Below, one piece after another: positions 6,450 to 12,837 of a DNA stretch of 13,941 nt. Where the stretch lies: contig CAJMEU010000070.1 of NCBI GenBank assembly GCA_905212515.1, positions 1 to 13,941 on the forward strand. The letters are read 5' to 3'. The stretch is from an uncultured Oscillospiraceae bacterium. Its GTDB lineage: Bacteria; Bacillota; Clostridia; Oscillospirales; Ruminococcaceae. Below the pieces are notes generated by a model. That model had not been told where the DNA came from. It saw only the letters and a list, made by a program, of their open reading frames with translations, and ran no database searches. The translations under genes and the position numbers were made by a program. Position 1 is the first letter of the stretch. The number at the start of each line of letters is the position of its first letter.

Positions 6450-7361
6450 CTATGCAAGCAAATTGCACAGCAACTGATTAAACCTTTCACTCTCGCTCCA
6501 TTGCGGAAAGTTGCAGGATTTCTCAAACCAGTAAAACTGCTTTTCCGTTTCGATCCGGTCAAAATATTCCTTCGCCAGGGCAGAGGATACGTGGCTGTCA
6601 TATCTGCCCTCGATCAACAGGATCGGAGCGCCATATTGCGTTTGTGCTTCAAAATCTGTTTGCATGACTTCCTGCCACAAATACTGGATGGCTTGCAGGC
6701 TGCCCTTTTGACGCCGGATCAGATCGGGGAGCGTGTAATAGGGGGAGAACAAAAAGGGGAGGACCAGGTCATTGTAGTTCCTCCTTCCATAAAGGGAGCC
6801 CCTGTGCTTGACCACCTGCTTTGTGACAAACAGCAGATCGTTCAGCCAGCCGTCCGCCTGATAGGAACAATCGATCCCCTTCAGTTTTTCCAAGCTCTTT
6901 TTATCAGCGTGCGCCAGCGCATACTCATAAGCCGCCTTGCTGGATTTTCTCATGTTGACGACTTGTCCGCAGCCAATATAAGTACGCACCAATTCCGGAT
7001 GGGCCTGGACAAAGCGAAGGCCCAGAATGCTCCCCCATGAATGCCCCAGCAAATACAGGGAGCTTTGGTGAAACCGGGACAGCAAGCGCTCCACAAGGGT
7101 GTGGAGGTCATTGAGAAAAACATCGATCGTGATGGGACCGTCAAATTTGTAATAGGACTTTCCCGCGCCGCGCTGTTCCCATACAACAAGCGTGAACTGC
7201 TGCTCCAGCATTTTATTGTATTTCATGACCAGGGGAAGCGCGGCGTCCCCGGGGCCGCCATGCAGGTAGACCAGCAAAGGAGCATTTTCTTTTTCCGCCC
7301 GTATGGAGACAAACTGCGGTACGCCGTTTAGATCCATTTTCAACTGCTCATCGATATACAT
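6450..7361 (-). CDS. Alpha/beta hydrolase, proline-iminopeptidase-like, catalytic His apparently lost
   Basis: A 303-aa protein resembling proline iminopeptidase and related alpha/beta hydrolases. Numbered from the alternative upstream ATG at 7379 (subtract 6 for this start), it has HGGPG (40-44), WEQRGAGKS (67-75), the nucleophile elbow GHSWGS with Ser114, and the acid Asp261 in EGRYDSHV. Where the family normally has a Ser-x-His near the end, this protein reads SCNFPQW, so Asn290 (codon AAC at 6512-6510) replaces the expected His (CAC or CAT). Peptidase activity is therefore doubtful. The ATG at 7361 is preferred because GGGGAG lies 9 bases before it; the ATG at 7379 lacks a good ribosome site. 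First gene of the two-hydrolase operon, in a lower-GC patch (a 60-base sample at 6481-6540 is 45% GC). Confidence 0.85.
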   Translation of the reverse strand: MYIDEQLKMDLNGVPQFVSIRAEKENAPLLVYLHGGPGDAALPLVMKYNKMLEQQFTLVVWEQRGAGKSYYKFDGPITIDVFLNDLHTLVERLLSRFHQSSLYLLGHSWGSILGLRFVQAHPELVRTYIGCGQVVNMRKSSKAAYEYALAHADKKSLEKLKGIDCSYQADGWLNDLLFVTKQVVKHRGSLYGRRNYNDLVLPFLFSPYYTLPDLIRRQKGSLQAIQYLWQEVMQTDFEAQTQYGAPILLIEGRYDSHVSSALAKEYFDRIETEKQFYWFEKSCNFPQWSESERFNQLLCNLLA

Positions 7362-7626
7362 TCGTGTTGTACTCCCCATCCGTCATAATGTGTATTCCCC
7401 CATTGAAAATGGGCTGTGACAGCCGCTTGCAGCAAGGCTGCTTCCGTCTCTGCTTCGCGGCAAATAAACAGGCGGTTTCTTTGCGGGTGCGCGGATCGGC
7501 ATAGATCTGCTTGCTTTTCCACCGGCCCGCCTGCTTCTTTCTCCTGTGATGGCACCTTGATTCGCCCAAGGCATACAAAGTGCCCCGCTCTGCCCGCAGT
7601 TTATCCGCCCAAGGACGCCCGCCCTT
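7362..7626 (-). other. Long untranslated leader of the hydrolase operon, function unknown
   Basis: The predicted start near 7626 is about 265 bases before the hydrolase start codon. The stretch contains small inverted repeats: CCCATT-GAA-AATGGG (7399-7413), a nested CAGC...CTTG-CAG-CAAG...GCTG (7420-7440), CCTTG/CAAGG (7555-7571), and a repeated CGCCCAAGG (7563-7571 and 7596-7604). Open frames crossing it start at TTG or GTG without a ribosome site and match no family I recognise. I cannot assign a riboswitch or T-box class. The remainder of the gene-free stretch 7627-7810 holds the two divergent promoters and the serC leader. Confidence 0.4.
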
Positions 7627-7632
7627 TTTTGT

Positions 7633-7661
7633 ATTCTATCACATCGGTTCCTCCTTCTCAA
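7633..7661 (-). promoter_or_regulatory. Promoter of the hydrolase operon
   Basis: Minus-strand -35 TTGAGA (7661-7656), a 17-base spacer, and -10 TAGAAT (7638-7633) preceded by TGA, so an extended -10. Each hexamer is one base from consensus. It diverges from the serC promoter, with about 60 bases between the two -35 boxes. Confidence 0.7.
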
Positions 7662-7721
7662 GGCTGTCCATTGAACCCGCCCGAGCCTTTGTCCTGCACG
7701 CCGTTCCGCCGCAGGGTCCGC

Positions 7722-7750
7722 TTGACAAACCGCCCCCGCACTGCTATGAT
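7722..7750 (+). promoter_or_regulatory. Promoter of the serC-serA operon
   Basis: A perfect -35 TTGACA (7722-7727), a 17-base spacer, and -10 TATGAT (7745-7750) with an extended TGC in front. The start is expected near 7757. This is the strongest-looking promoter in the window. Confidence 0.85.
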
Positions 7751-7757
7751 GAAAAAC

Positions 7758-7783
7758 ATACTTTGTGTGCTTTACCAAAGTAT
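7758..7783. promoter_or_regulatory. 8-bp inverted repeat at the serC transcription start
   Basis: ATACTTTG (7758-7765) and CAAAGTAT (7776-7783) form a perfect inverted repeat with a 10-base spacer. It begins at the predicted first transcribed base and ends 27 bases before the serC ATG. It could be an operator or a 5'-end stem-loop of the mRNA. There is no following T tract, so it is not a terminator. Confidence 0.45.
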
Positions 7784-7810
7784 AAGATTAAAGCAAAGAG
7801 AGGGAATGAA

Positions 7811-8893
7811 ATGGCACGAGTGTACAACTTCAGCGCGGGGCCGTCCATGCTGCCCCTGCCGGTGCTGGAACAAGCACGGAAAGATCTGGTCGATTACAAG
7901 GGCTGCGGCCAGTCCGTGATGGAGATGAGCCATCGAAGTTCCCAGTTTGAAGCCATCGCCGCCGGCACCGAGGCCGCTTTGCGCCGGGTGCTGGGCATCC
8001 CGGATGATTACAAGGTGGGCTTTTTCCAGGGCGGCGCCTCCACCCAGTTCGCGGCCGTGCCGCTGAACCTGATGGGCGAAGGCGGGGCCGATTACATCGT
8101 GACGGGCCAGTTTTCCGGCAAGGCCGCCAAGGAGGCGGAAAAGTACGGCCCCGTGCATGTGGTGGCCAGCGCCAAGGCGGACAATTTCACCTCCATCCCG
8201 GACGTGGACGCCATCGCTTACACCCCCGGCGCCAGCTATGTGCATATCTGCGAGAACAACACCATCTACGGCACCCGCTATACGAAGCTGCCCCAGGTGC
8301 CCGGCGTGCCCCTGGTGGCGGACATGTCCAGCTGTATCCTCAGCCGCCCCACGGATGTGACGAAATACGGCGCCCTTTACTTCGGTGTGCAGAAAAACGT
8401 GGCCCCGGCGGGCATGGCGGTGGTGGTGGTGCGCCGGGATTTATTGGGCCGCGCCCGGCCGGATACGCCCGCCCTGCTGGACTGGAAAACCATCATCGAC
8501 GCGGACAGCATGTACAACACGCCCCCCTGCTGGTGCATCTACATGATGGGCCTGGTACTGGACTGGATCGAACGGGAGGTGGGGGGCCTGGCGGCCATGG
8601 AGGCCCGCAACGAGCAGAAGGCCGCCCTGCTGTACGACTATCTGGACGGTTCGTCCTTCTTCCGCAACCCCGTGCGCAAGGCGGACCGCAGCATTATGAA
8701 CGTCACCTTCACCGCCCCCACAAAAGAGCTGGACGCCAAGTTCTGCGTCGAGGCCGCCCAGGCGGGCTTTGTCAACCTGAAAGGCCACCGCAGCGTGGGC
8801 GGCATGCGGGCGTCCATTTACAACGCCATGCCCGCCGAAGGCGTGGAAAAACTGACGGACTTCATGCGCGCCTTTGAAAAGGCCAACGGCTGA
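7811..8893 (+). CDS. serC: Phosphoserine aminotransferase
   Basis: A PLP-dependent enzyme of 360 aa that transfers an amino group from glutamate to 3-phosphohydroxypyruvate to give phosphoserine, the second step of serine synthesis. Family marks are the N-terminal YNFSAGPSMLP, MEMSHRSSQF (38-47), FFQGGASTQFAAVP (71-84), DMSSCILSRP (171-180), and the PLP lysine Lys195 in YFGVQKNVAPAG. NLKGHRSVGGMRASIYNAMP near the end is the substrate-binding region. The ATG at 7811 follows GAGAGGG with about 6 bases between. serA follows after 15 bases, so the pathway's first two enzymes are cotranscribed. Full length and intact. Confidence 0.97.
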   Translation: MARVYNFSAGPSMLPLPVLEQARKDLVDYKGCGQSVMEMSHRSSQFEAIAAGTEAALRRVLGIPDDYKVGFFQGGASTQFAAVPLNLMGEGGADYIVTGQFSGKAAKEAEKYGPVHVVASAKADNFTSIPDVDAIAYTPGASYVHICENNTIYGTRYTKLPQVPGVPLVADMSSCILSRPTDVTKYGALYFGVQKNVAPAGMAVVVVRRDLLGRARPDTPALLDWKTIIDADSMYNTPPCWCIYMMGLVLDWIEREVGGLAAMEARNEQKAALLYDYLDGSSFFRNPVRKADRSIMNVTFTAPTKELDAKFCVEAAQAGFVNLKGHRSVGGMRASIYNAMPAEGVEKLTDFMRAFEKANG

Positions 8894-8908
8894 GGAGGAA
8901 ACGACAAC

Positions 8909-10072
8909 ATGTATTATGAGATCAAGACCCTGAACAACATCGCCGCCGTGGGCCTGCGGCAGCTGGACCCCGACCTGTTCCGGGTGAACGCCGAGGGCCG
9001 CGCGCCGGACGGCATTTTGGTGCGCAGCGCCTCTCTCCACGATATGGCGCTGCCGCCGCAGTTGCTGGCCGTCGCCCGCGCCGGGGCCGGGGTGAACAAC
9101 ATCCCCGTGGACGCGTGCAGCGCCGCGGGCATCGTGGTGTTCAACACGCCGGGCGCCAACGCCAATGCCGTGAAGGAATTGGTGCTGGCCGGACTGGTGC
9201 TGGCCGGCCGCAAGGCCGTGCAGGGCGCGCTGTGGGCTAAGGCCCAGGCCGGCCAGGCGGATTTAGCCAAGCTGGTGGAAAAGGGCAAGGCCCAGTTTGC
9301 CGGGCCGGAACTGGCCGGCAAAAAGCTGGGCGTGGTGGGCCTGGGGGCCATCGGCGCGCGGGTGGCCAACATGGCCGTCCACCTGGACATGGAGGTGCTA
9401 GGGTACGACCCCTACATCTCGGTGGACGCGGCCTGGAGCCTTTCCCGCAGCGTAAAGCACTGCCTGGACCTGGGCAAGCTGCTGGCCGAGTGCGATTATG
9501 TCACCCTGCACCTGCCGGTGACGCCGGACACCAAGGGCCTTTTGAACGACCGGACCTTCAGCCAGATGAAGCCCGGGGCGCGGCTTTTGAATTTTGCCCG
9601 CGGTGAACTGGTGCATGAGGCCGCGCTGAAAAACGCCCTGGACGCGGGCCGCGTGGCCGCCTATGTAACGGACTTCCCCACCGCCGGCCTGCTGGGGGAC
9701 GAGCGTTGCGTGTGTGTGCCCCATCTGGGCGCCAGCACGCCGGAGAGCGAGGACAACTGCGCGGTGATGGCCGCGCGGGAGCTGTCGGACTATCTGCGCA
9801 ACGGCAACATCGCCAACAGCGTCAACTTCCCCGCCGTGTCCATGCCCCGCAGCGCCGGGGCGCGCATCTGCGTCATCCACAAAAACGTGCCCGGCCTGCT
9901 GGCCGCCATCACCGACGCCGCGGGCGCGGCCAAGCTGAACATCGAGAACCTGACCAACAAATCCCGCGGCGCTTACGCTTACACCATGCTGGACACCAGC
10001 GCGCCGGCCGACGCGGCCGTGGCCCAGCAGATCGCCGCTGTGCCGGACGTGATCCGCGTGCGGGTGGTTTGA
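8909..10072 (+). CDS. serA: D-3-phosphoglycerate dehydrogenase with C-terminal ACT domain
   Basis: Oxidises 3-phosphoglycerate to 3-phosphohydroxypyruvate with NAD, the entry step of serine synthesis. At 387 aa it is a short form: a split substrate domain around a Rossmann fold (GVVGLGAIGARVAN, GxGxxG at 144-149), then an ACT domain (about 317-387, ICVIHKNVPGLLAAITDAAG). Catalytic Arg231 is in NFARGELV and His272 in PHLGASTPESEDNC. The usual catalytic Glu cannot be placed with confidence; the segment reads TDFPTAGLLGDE. The ACT domain suggests feedback control by serine, as in other SerA proteins (inference). GAGGAGGAAA stands before the ATG. Transcription ends at the hairpin 10183-10220. Confidence 0.95.
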   Translation: MYYEIKTLNNIAAVGLRQLDPDLFRVNAEGRAPDGILVRSASLHDMALPPQLLAVARAGAGVNNIPVDACSAAGIVVFNTPGANANAVKELVLAGLVLAGRKAVQGALWAKAQAGQADLAKLVEKGKAQFAGPELAGKKLGVVGLGAIGARVANMAVHLDMEVLGYDPYISVDAAWSLSRSVKHCLDLGKLLAECDYVTLHLPVTPDTKGLLNDRTFSQMKPGARLLNFARGELVHEAALKNALDAGRVAAYVTDFPTAGLLGDERCVCVPHLGASTPESEDNCAVMAARELSDYLRNGNIANSVNFPAVSMPRSAGARICVIHKNVPGLLAAITDAAGAAKLNIENLTNKSRGAYAYTMLDTSAPADAAVAQQIAAVPDVIRVRVV

Positions 10073-10079
10073 GCAGAAT

Positions 10080-10165
10080 AAGCACCACATCGACATCCTG
10101 CCGTTTTACATCACCGTGGACGGCCAAAGCTATGTGGAGCGGAAGGACCTGACCTTCGAGGGCTA
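10080..10165 (+). pseudogene. Fragment of degV (codons 21-49) inserted behind serA
   Basis: These 86 bases match 12001-12086, inside the downstream degV gene, at 85 positions. The sole difference is A at 10143 for G at 12064, which would change Glu42 to Lys. The fragment has no start codon with a ribosome site, is out of frame with serA, and ends in a stop (TGA 10179-10181) just before the serA terminator. It lies in the same orientation as the intact gene. The high identity implies a recent copy. It is transcribed, if at all, as part of the serCA 3' untranslated region. Confidence 0.9.
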
Positions 10166-10182
10166 CAATGTTAACAAATGAT

Positions 10183-10220
10183 AACAAACGGCGGATGAAA
10201 ATCCGCCGTTTGTTGTGTGT
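10183..10220 (+). terminator. Terminator of the serC-serA operon
   Basis: A perfect 14-bp stem (10183-10196 with 10201-10214, core ACGGCGGAT) is closed by a GAAA tetraloop and followed by a T-rich run from 10213 into GTGTGTTTTTT. It separates serA from the convergent small gene and may act in both directions. Confidence 0.9.
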
Positions 10221-10263
10221 TTTTTGCTGTTTTTTTCGCGTTTTTTAAGGATTTTGATACCCT

Positions 10264-10455
10264 TTAAAAGTTCTTCATCATTTTTTCTGCGTTCATCATG
10301 GCCTTTTCGGCGGTATGGGCGGCCTTTTTGACGGCCTTTTTCAGCTCTTTCGGGCTTTTTTCGGCCGCGTACATGCCGGCCGCGCCCATAGCGGCGCCTG
10401 CCATAACACCCAGGGCAGCGCCCTTGGCCATATTTTTTGTATTGCGATCCATCAT
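10264..10455 (-). CDS. Small YtxH-like membrane protein, function unknown
   Basis: A 63-aa protein starting MMDRNTKNMAKG. Residues 11-31 are a Gly/Ala/Met-rich probable membrane helix with small-residue packing (GAALGVMAGAAMGAAGMYAA). A Lys/Ala amphipathic helix (KSPKELKKAVKKAAHTAEKAMM) and a basic tail follow. This resembles small YtxH-type proteins of Clostridia in layout, but I recognise no function. The start at 10455 is chosen because AAAAGGGGGGAC directly precedes it; a longer frame to 10527 would cross the likely promoter (TATACT at 10497-10492, weak -35). The gene stands alone, convergent with serA and divergent from the kinase gene. Confidence 0.7.
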   Translation of the reverse strand: MMDRNTKNMAKGAALGVMAGAAMGAAGMYAAEKSPKELKKAVKKAAHTAEKAMMNAEKMMKNF

Positions 10456-10562
10456 CCGTCCCCCCTTTTCTTCTTTTTTCGTCCTGATGTCAGTATACCC
10501 GGCACAGAGGGCAAACTTACGGGGCAAATTTTTCCTTTTCTGTTCCCCATCTTTGCGCTTTG

Positions 10563-10571
10563 TGGTATACT
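10563..10571 (+). promoter_or_regulatory. Extended -10 promoter of the kinase-trmL-degV operon
   Basis: TGGTATACT at 10563-10571 is a TGn extended -10 with TATACT. No good -35 lies 17 bases upstream. The start would be near 10578, only about 25 bases before the TTG start codon. Confidence 0.55.
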
Positions 10572-10602
10572 AATATCGTATCATGCAAAGGGGGCTTGTG
10601 GC

Positions 10603-11448
10603 TTGCAAAAACGCATCCTGTGCATCCAGGACCTGTCCTGCGTGGGGCGGTGCAGCCTGGCGGCCGTGCTGCCGGTGCTGTGTGCCTGCGGCCACATGGC
10701 CTGCGGCCTGCCCACGGCGCTGCTGTCCACCCACACCGGGGGCTTCGGCACGCCGGCGCGCGCCGGGCAGACGGCCTTTTGCGGGGAAGCCCTGGCCCAT
10801 TACGCGCGGCTGGGCCTGGCCTTTGACGGCGTGTACAGCGGCTATTTGGCCGACGACGGCCAGGCCGCCCTGGTGCGCGGTGCCTTTGCCCAAAACCCCG
10901 GCGCCTTCAAATTGACGGACCCGGTGCTGGGCGACGGCGGCAAAGCCTACCGCTTTGTGACGCCGGCCCTGGTGGAGGCCATGCGCGCTTTGTGCGCCGA
11001 GGCGGACCTCATCACCCCCAACTGGACCGAGAGCGCCCTGCTGCTGGGCCTTGGGGCCGACGAGGCGCCCCGGCCCCAAGCGGAGATAGAGGCCCGCGCG
11101 CTGGCGCTGGCAAAAAACTTTGGCGCCGACGTGGTGCTGACGGGCGCGGCCCTGCCGGACGGCCGCCGGGCCAACGTGTGCGCCCGGGGCGGCGCGGCGC
11201 AGGTGCTGCCCTACCTGCCGGTGGAGGGCCAATGGCCCGGCACGGGCGATCTGTTCGCGGCCGTGGTGCTGGGGCGGCTGCTGTTGGGCTGCGCGCTGGA
11301 AAGCGCCGTGCACACGGCCGCCGCCTTTGTGCGCGCCGCGGTGCAAAGCGCCGCGGACGCCGGCACGCCCGCGCGCTTCGGCGTGCCTTTTGAACTGCAC
11401 TTGCCCGCTTTGGCGAAAGGAGATGGCCTTCTTTGGCACAGCCCCTGA
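10603..11448 (+). CDS. Pyridoxal/pyridoxamine kinase
   Basis: A 281-aa ribokinase-superfamily enzyme that phosphorylates pyridoxal, pyridoxamine or pyridoxine with ATP to salvage vitamin B6 in the cytoplasm. Family features are the start QKRILCIQDLSCVGRCSL, the segment LPTALLSTHTGGFG (36-49), the YSGYL region (78-82), DPVLGDGGKAY (106-116), DLITPNWTESALLLG (135-149), and the phosphate/anion-hole motif GTGD (213-216) with catalytic Asp216. The start is TTG at 10603, with AAAGGGGG (10587-10594) 8 bases upstream; no in-frame ATG is near. The length is normal for PdxY/PdxK-like proteins. trmL overlaps its last 16 bases. Which vitamer it prefers is not visible. Confidence 0.9.
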   Translation: MQKRILCIQDLSCVGRCSLAAVLPVLCACGHMACGLPTALLSTHTGGFGTPARAGQTAFCGEALAHYARLGLAFDGVYSGYLADDGQAALVRGAFAQNPGAFKLTDPVLGDGGKAYRFVTPALVEAMRALCAEADLITPNWTESALLLGLGADEAPRPQAEIEARALALAKNFGADVVLTGAALPDGRRANVCARGGAAQVLPYLPVEGQWPGTGDLFAAVVLGRLLLGCALESAVHTAAAFVRAAVQSAADAGTPARFGVPFELHLPALAKGDGLLWHSP

Positions 11449-11933
11449 ATATCGTGCTGGTGGAACCGCAGATCCCCCAAAACACCGGCAACATCGCGCG
11501 CACCTGCGCGGCCACCGGTGCGCGGCTGCACCTGGTAAAGCCCATGGGCTTTACGGTGGACGACAAAAAACTGAAACGCGCGGGGCTGGATTACTGGCAC
11601 CTGCTGGATATCACCTATTACGAAAACTGGGCCGATTTTGCCGAAAAGAACAGCGGCCCTTTCTGGATGTTCACCACCAAGGCGCCCCGCCGCTTCACGG
11701 ACGTGCAGTACCCTGCCGGGGCGTATTTGGTGTTCGGCCGCGAGGACGCCGGCCTGCCCGAGCCGCTGCTGCGAGCCCACGCGGACACCTGCGTGCGCCT
11801 GCCCATGCGGGAAGAGGCCCGCAGCCTGAATTTATCCAACACCGTGGCCGTGGCCGTGTATGAGGCCCTGCGCCAAGAGGATTTTGCCGGCCTTCTGGAC
11901 CACGGCCGGCCCCGAACCTTTGACTGGGAGTGA
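11433..11933 (+). CDS. trmL: tRNA (cytidine/uridine-34-2'-O)-methyltransferase
   Basis: A 166-aa SPOUT-class enzyme that methylates the ribose of the wobble nucleotide of certain leucine tRNAs, using S-adenosylmethionine. Markers are IVLVEPQIPQNTGNIARTC (7-25), LHLVKPMGFTVDDKKLKRAG (32-51) with LDYW after it, the knot motifs LVFGREDAGLP (99-109), and PMREEARSLNLSNTVAVAVYE (124-144). The start is TTG at 11433, with AAAGGAGA (11416-11423) 9 bases before it, inside the end of the kinase gene; translational coupling is likely. degV follows after 7 bases. Length and motifs are full and canonical. Confidence 0.94.
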   Translation: MAQPLNIVLVEPQIPQNTGNIARTCAATGARLHLVKPMGFTVDDKKLKRAGLDYWHLLDITYYENWADFAEKNSGPFWMFTTKAPRRFTDVQYPAGAYLVFGREDAGLPEPLLRAHADTCVRLPMREEARSLNLSNTVAVAVYEALRQEDFAGLLDHGRPRTFDWE

Positions 11934-11940
11934 TTTTTGA

Positions 11941-12807
11941 ATGAGTAAGATCGCCATTTTGACCGATTCGGCCTGCGATATCCCGCAGGACCTGGCCGAC
12001 AAGCACCACATCGACATCCTGCCGTTTTACATCACCGTGGACGGCCAAAGCTATGTGGAGCGGGAGGACCTGACCTTCGAGGGCTATTACGACCTGCTGA
12101 CCAAATGCCAGGAGATCCCCAAGACCAGCCAGATCACGCCCATGCGCTTTGAGGAAACGTTCTGCGCTTACGACGACGCCGGGTACACCGACGTGCTGTA
12201 TGTGTCCATCAATTCCACCGGTTCGGCCACGTACAACAACGCCCTGCTGGCGCGCGAACAGTTCCGGGAGGAGCGGCCGGACAGCGGGATGGAGATCCAC
12301 GTCGTGGACAGCCACAGCTATTCCATGGGCTACGGCTGGCCCCTGGTGCAGGCGGCGCAGAAGCTGAAAAACGGCGCCGACATCCCCAACGTGCTGCAGT
12401 ACCTGGAGGGGACGTTTGCCAAACGCGAGATCGTGTTGGCCATGTACACCCTGAAATTCGCCAAAAAGAGCGGCCGCATCTCGGCGGCCGCGGCCTTTGC
12501 GGGCGAGCTGCTGGGCTTAAAGCCGCTGATCACCCTGATCGACGGGGTGACCAAGACCCAGAGCAAGGTGCGCGGCGACCTGGCCGTGATGCCCGCGCTG
12601 GTGAAGTTTGCCCGCGAACACATGGACGAGGGCAGCGAATACCTGGTGGGCGGCACGGATAAGGAGAACATCAAGGTCCTGGCCAAGCTGTGCAAAAAAG
12701 AATACGGCTACGCCCCGGCGCAGACGTTTTTGCTGGGCGCGGCCGTATCCACCAACACGGGGCCCAACGCGGTGGCCATCGTGTACGCCGGCCCCCGGCG
12801 GCGCTGA
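11941..12807 (+). CDS. DegV family fatty-acid-binding protein
   Basis: A 288-aa cytoplasmic protein of the DegV/FakB family, which binds a fatty acid and presents it to the fatty acid kinase FakA for use in phospholipids. Conserved pieces are ILTDSACDIP (6-15), KTSQITP (61-67) with the ligand-contacting Ser, SINSTGSATYNN (89-100), VVDSHSYSMGYG (121-132), LKFAKKSGRIS (171-181) and VSTNTGPNAVAI (269-280) near the C terminus. No FakA gene is in the window. The ATG at 11941 follows TGGGAG with a 10-base gap. Codons 21-49 are duplicated behind serA at 10080-10165. Identification as a family member is firm; the ligand is inference. Confidence 0.93.
   Translation: MSKIAILTDSACDIPQDLADKHHIDILPFYITVDGQSYVEREDLTFEGYYDLLTKCQEIPKTSQITPMRFEETFCAYDDAGYTDVLYVSINSTGSATYNNALLAREQFREERPDSGMEIHVVDSHSYSMGYGWPLVQAAQKLKNGADIPNVLQYLEGTFAKREIVLAMYTLKFAKKSGRISAAAAFAGELLGLKPLITLIDGVTKTQSKVRGDLAVMPALVKFAREHMDEGSEYLVGGTDKENIKVLAKLCKKEYGYAPAQTFLLGAAVSTNTGPNAVAIVYAGPRRR
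12001..12086 (+). repeat. Parental copy of the 86-bp direct repeat, inside degV
   Basis: Identical to 10080-10165 except at 12064. With that copy it forms direct repeats whose starts are 1,921 bases apart. They flank the serA terminator, the YtxH-like gene, the kinase gene, trmL and the first 20 codons of degV. Confidence 0.9.
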
Positions 12808-12825
12808 GGGCCGGCCCCATTTTTT
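12787..12825 (+). terminator. Possible weak terminator or attenuator at the degV end
   Basis: GCCGGCCC (12787-12794) can pair with GGGCCGGC (12808-12815) around a 13-base loop that contains the degV stop. TTTTTT begins at 12820, separated from the stem by CCCA. The gap makes it a poor intrinsic terminator. It could partly uncouple the glycosyltransferase gene from the operon. Confidence 0.3.
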
Positions 12826-12837
12826 GACGGAAAGGTT

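Noticed and set aside
7348..7778. Overlapping short open frames in the hydrolase-serC intergenic region
   Set aside because: Starts are TTG or GTG without ribosome sites, no frame is favoured, and no protein family is recognisable. Described instead as a leader region.
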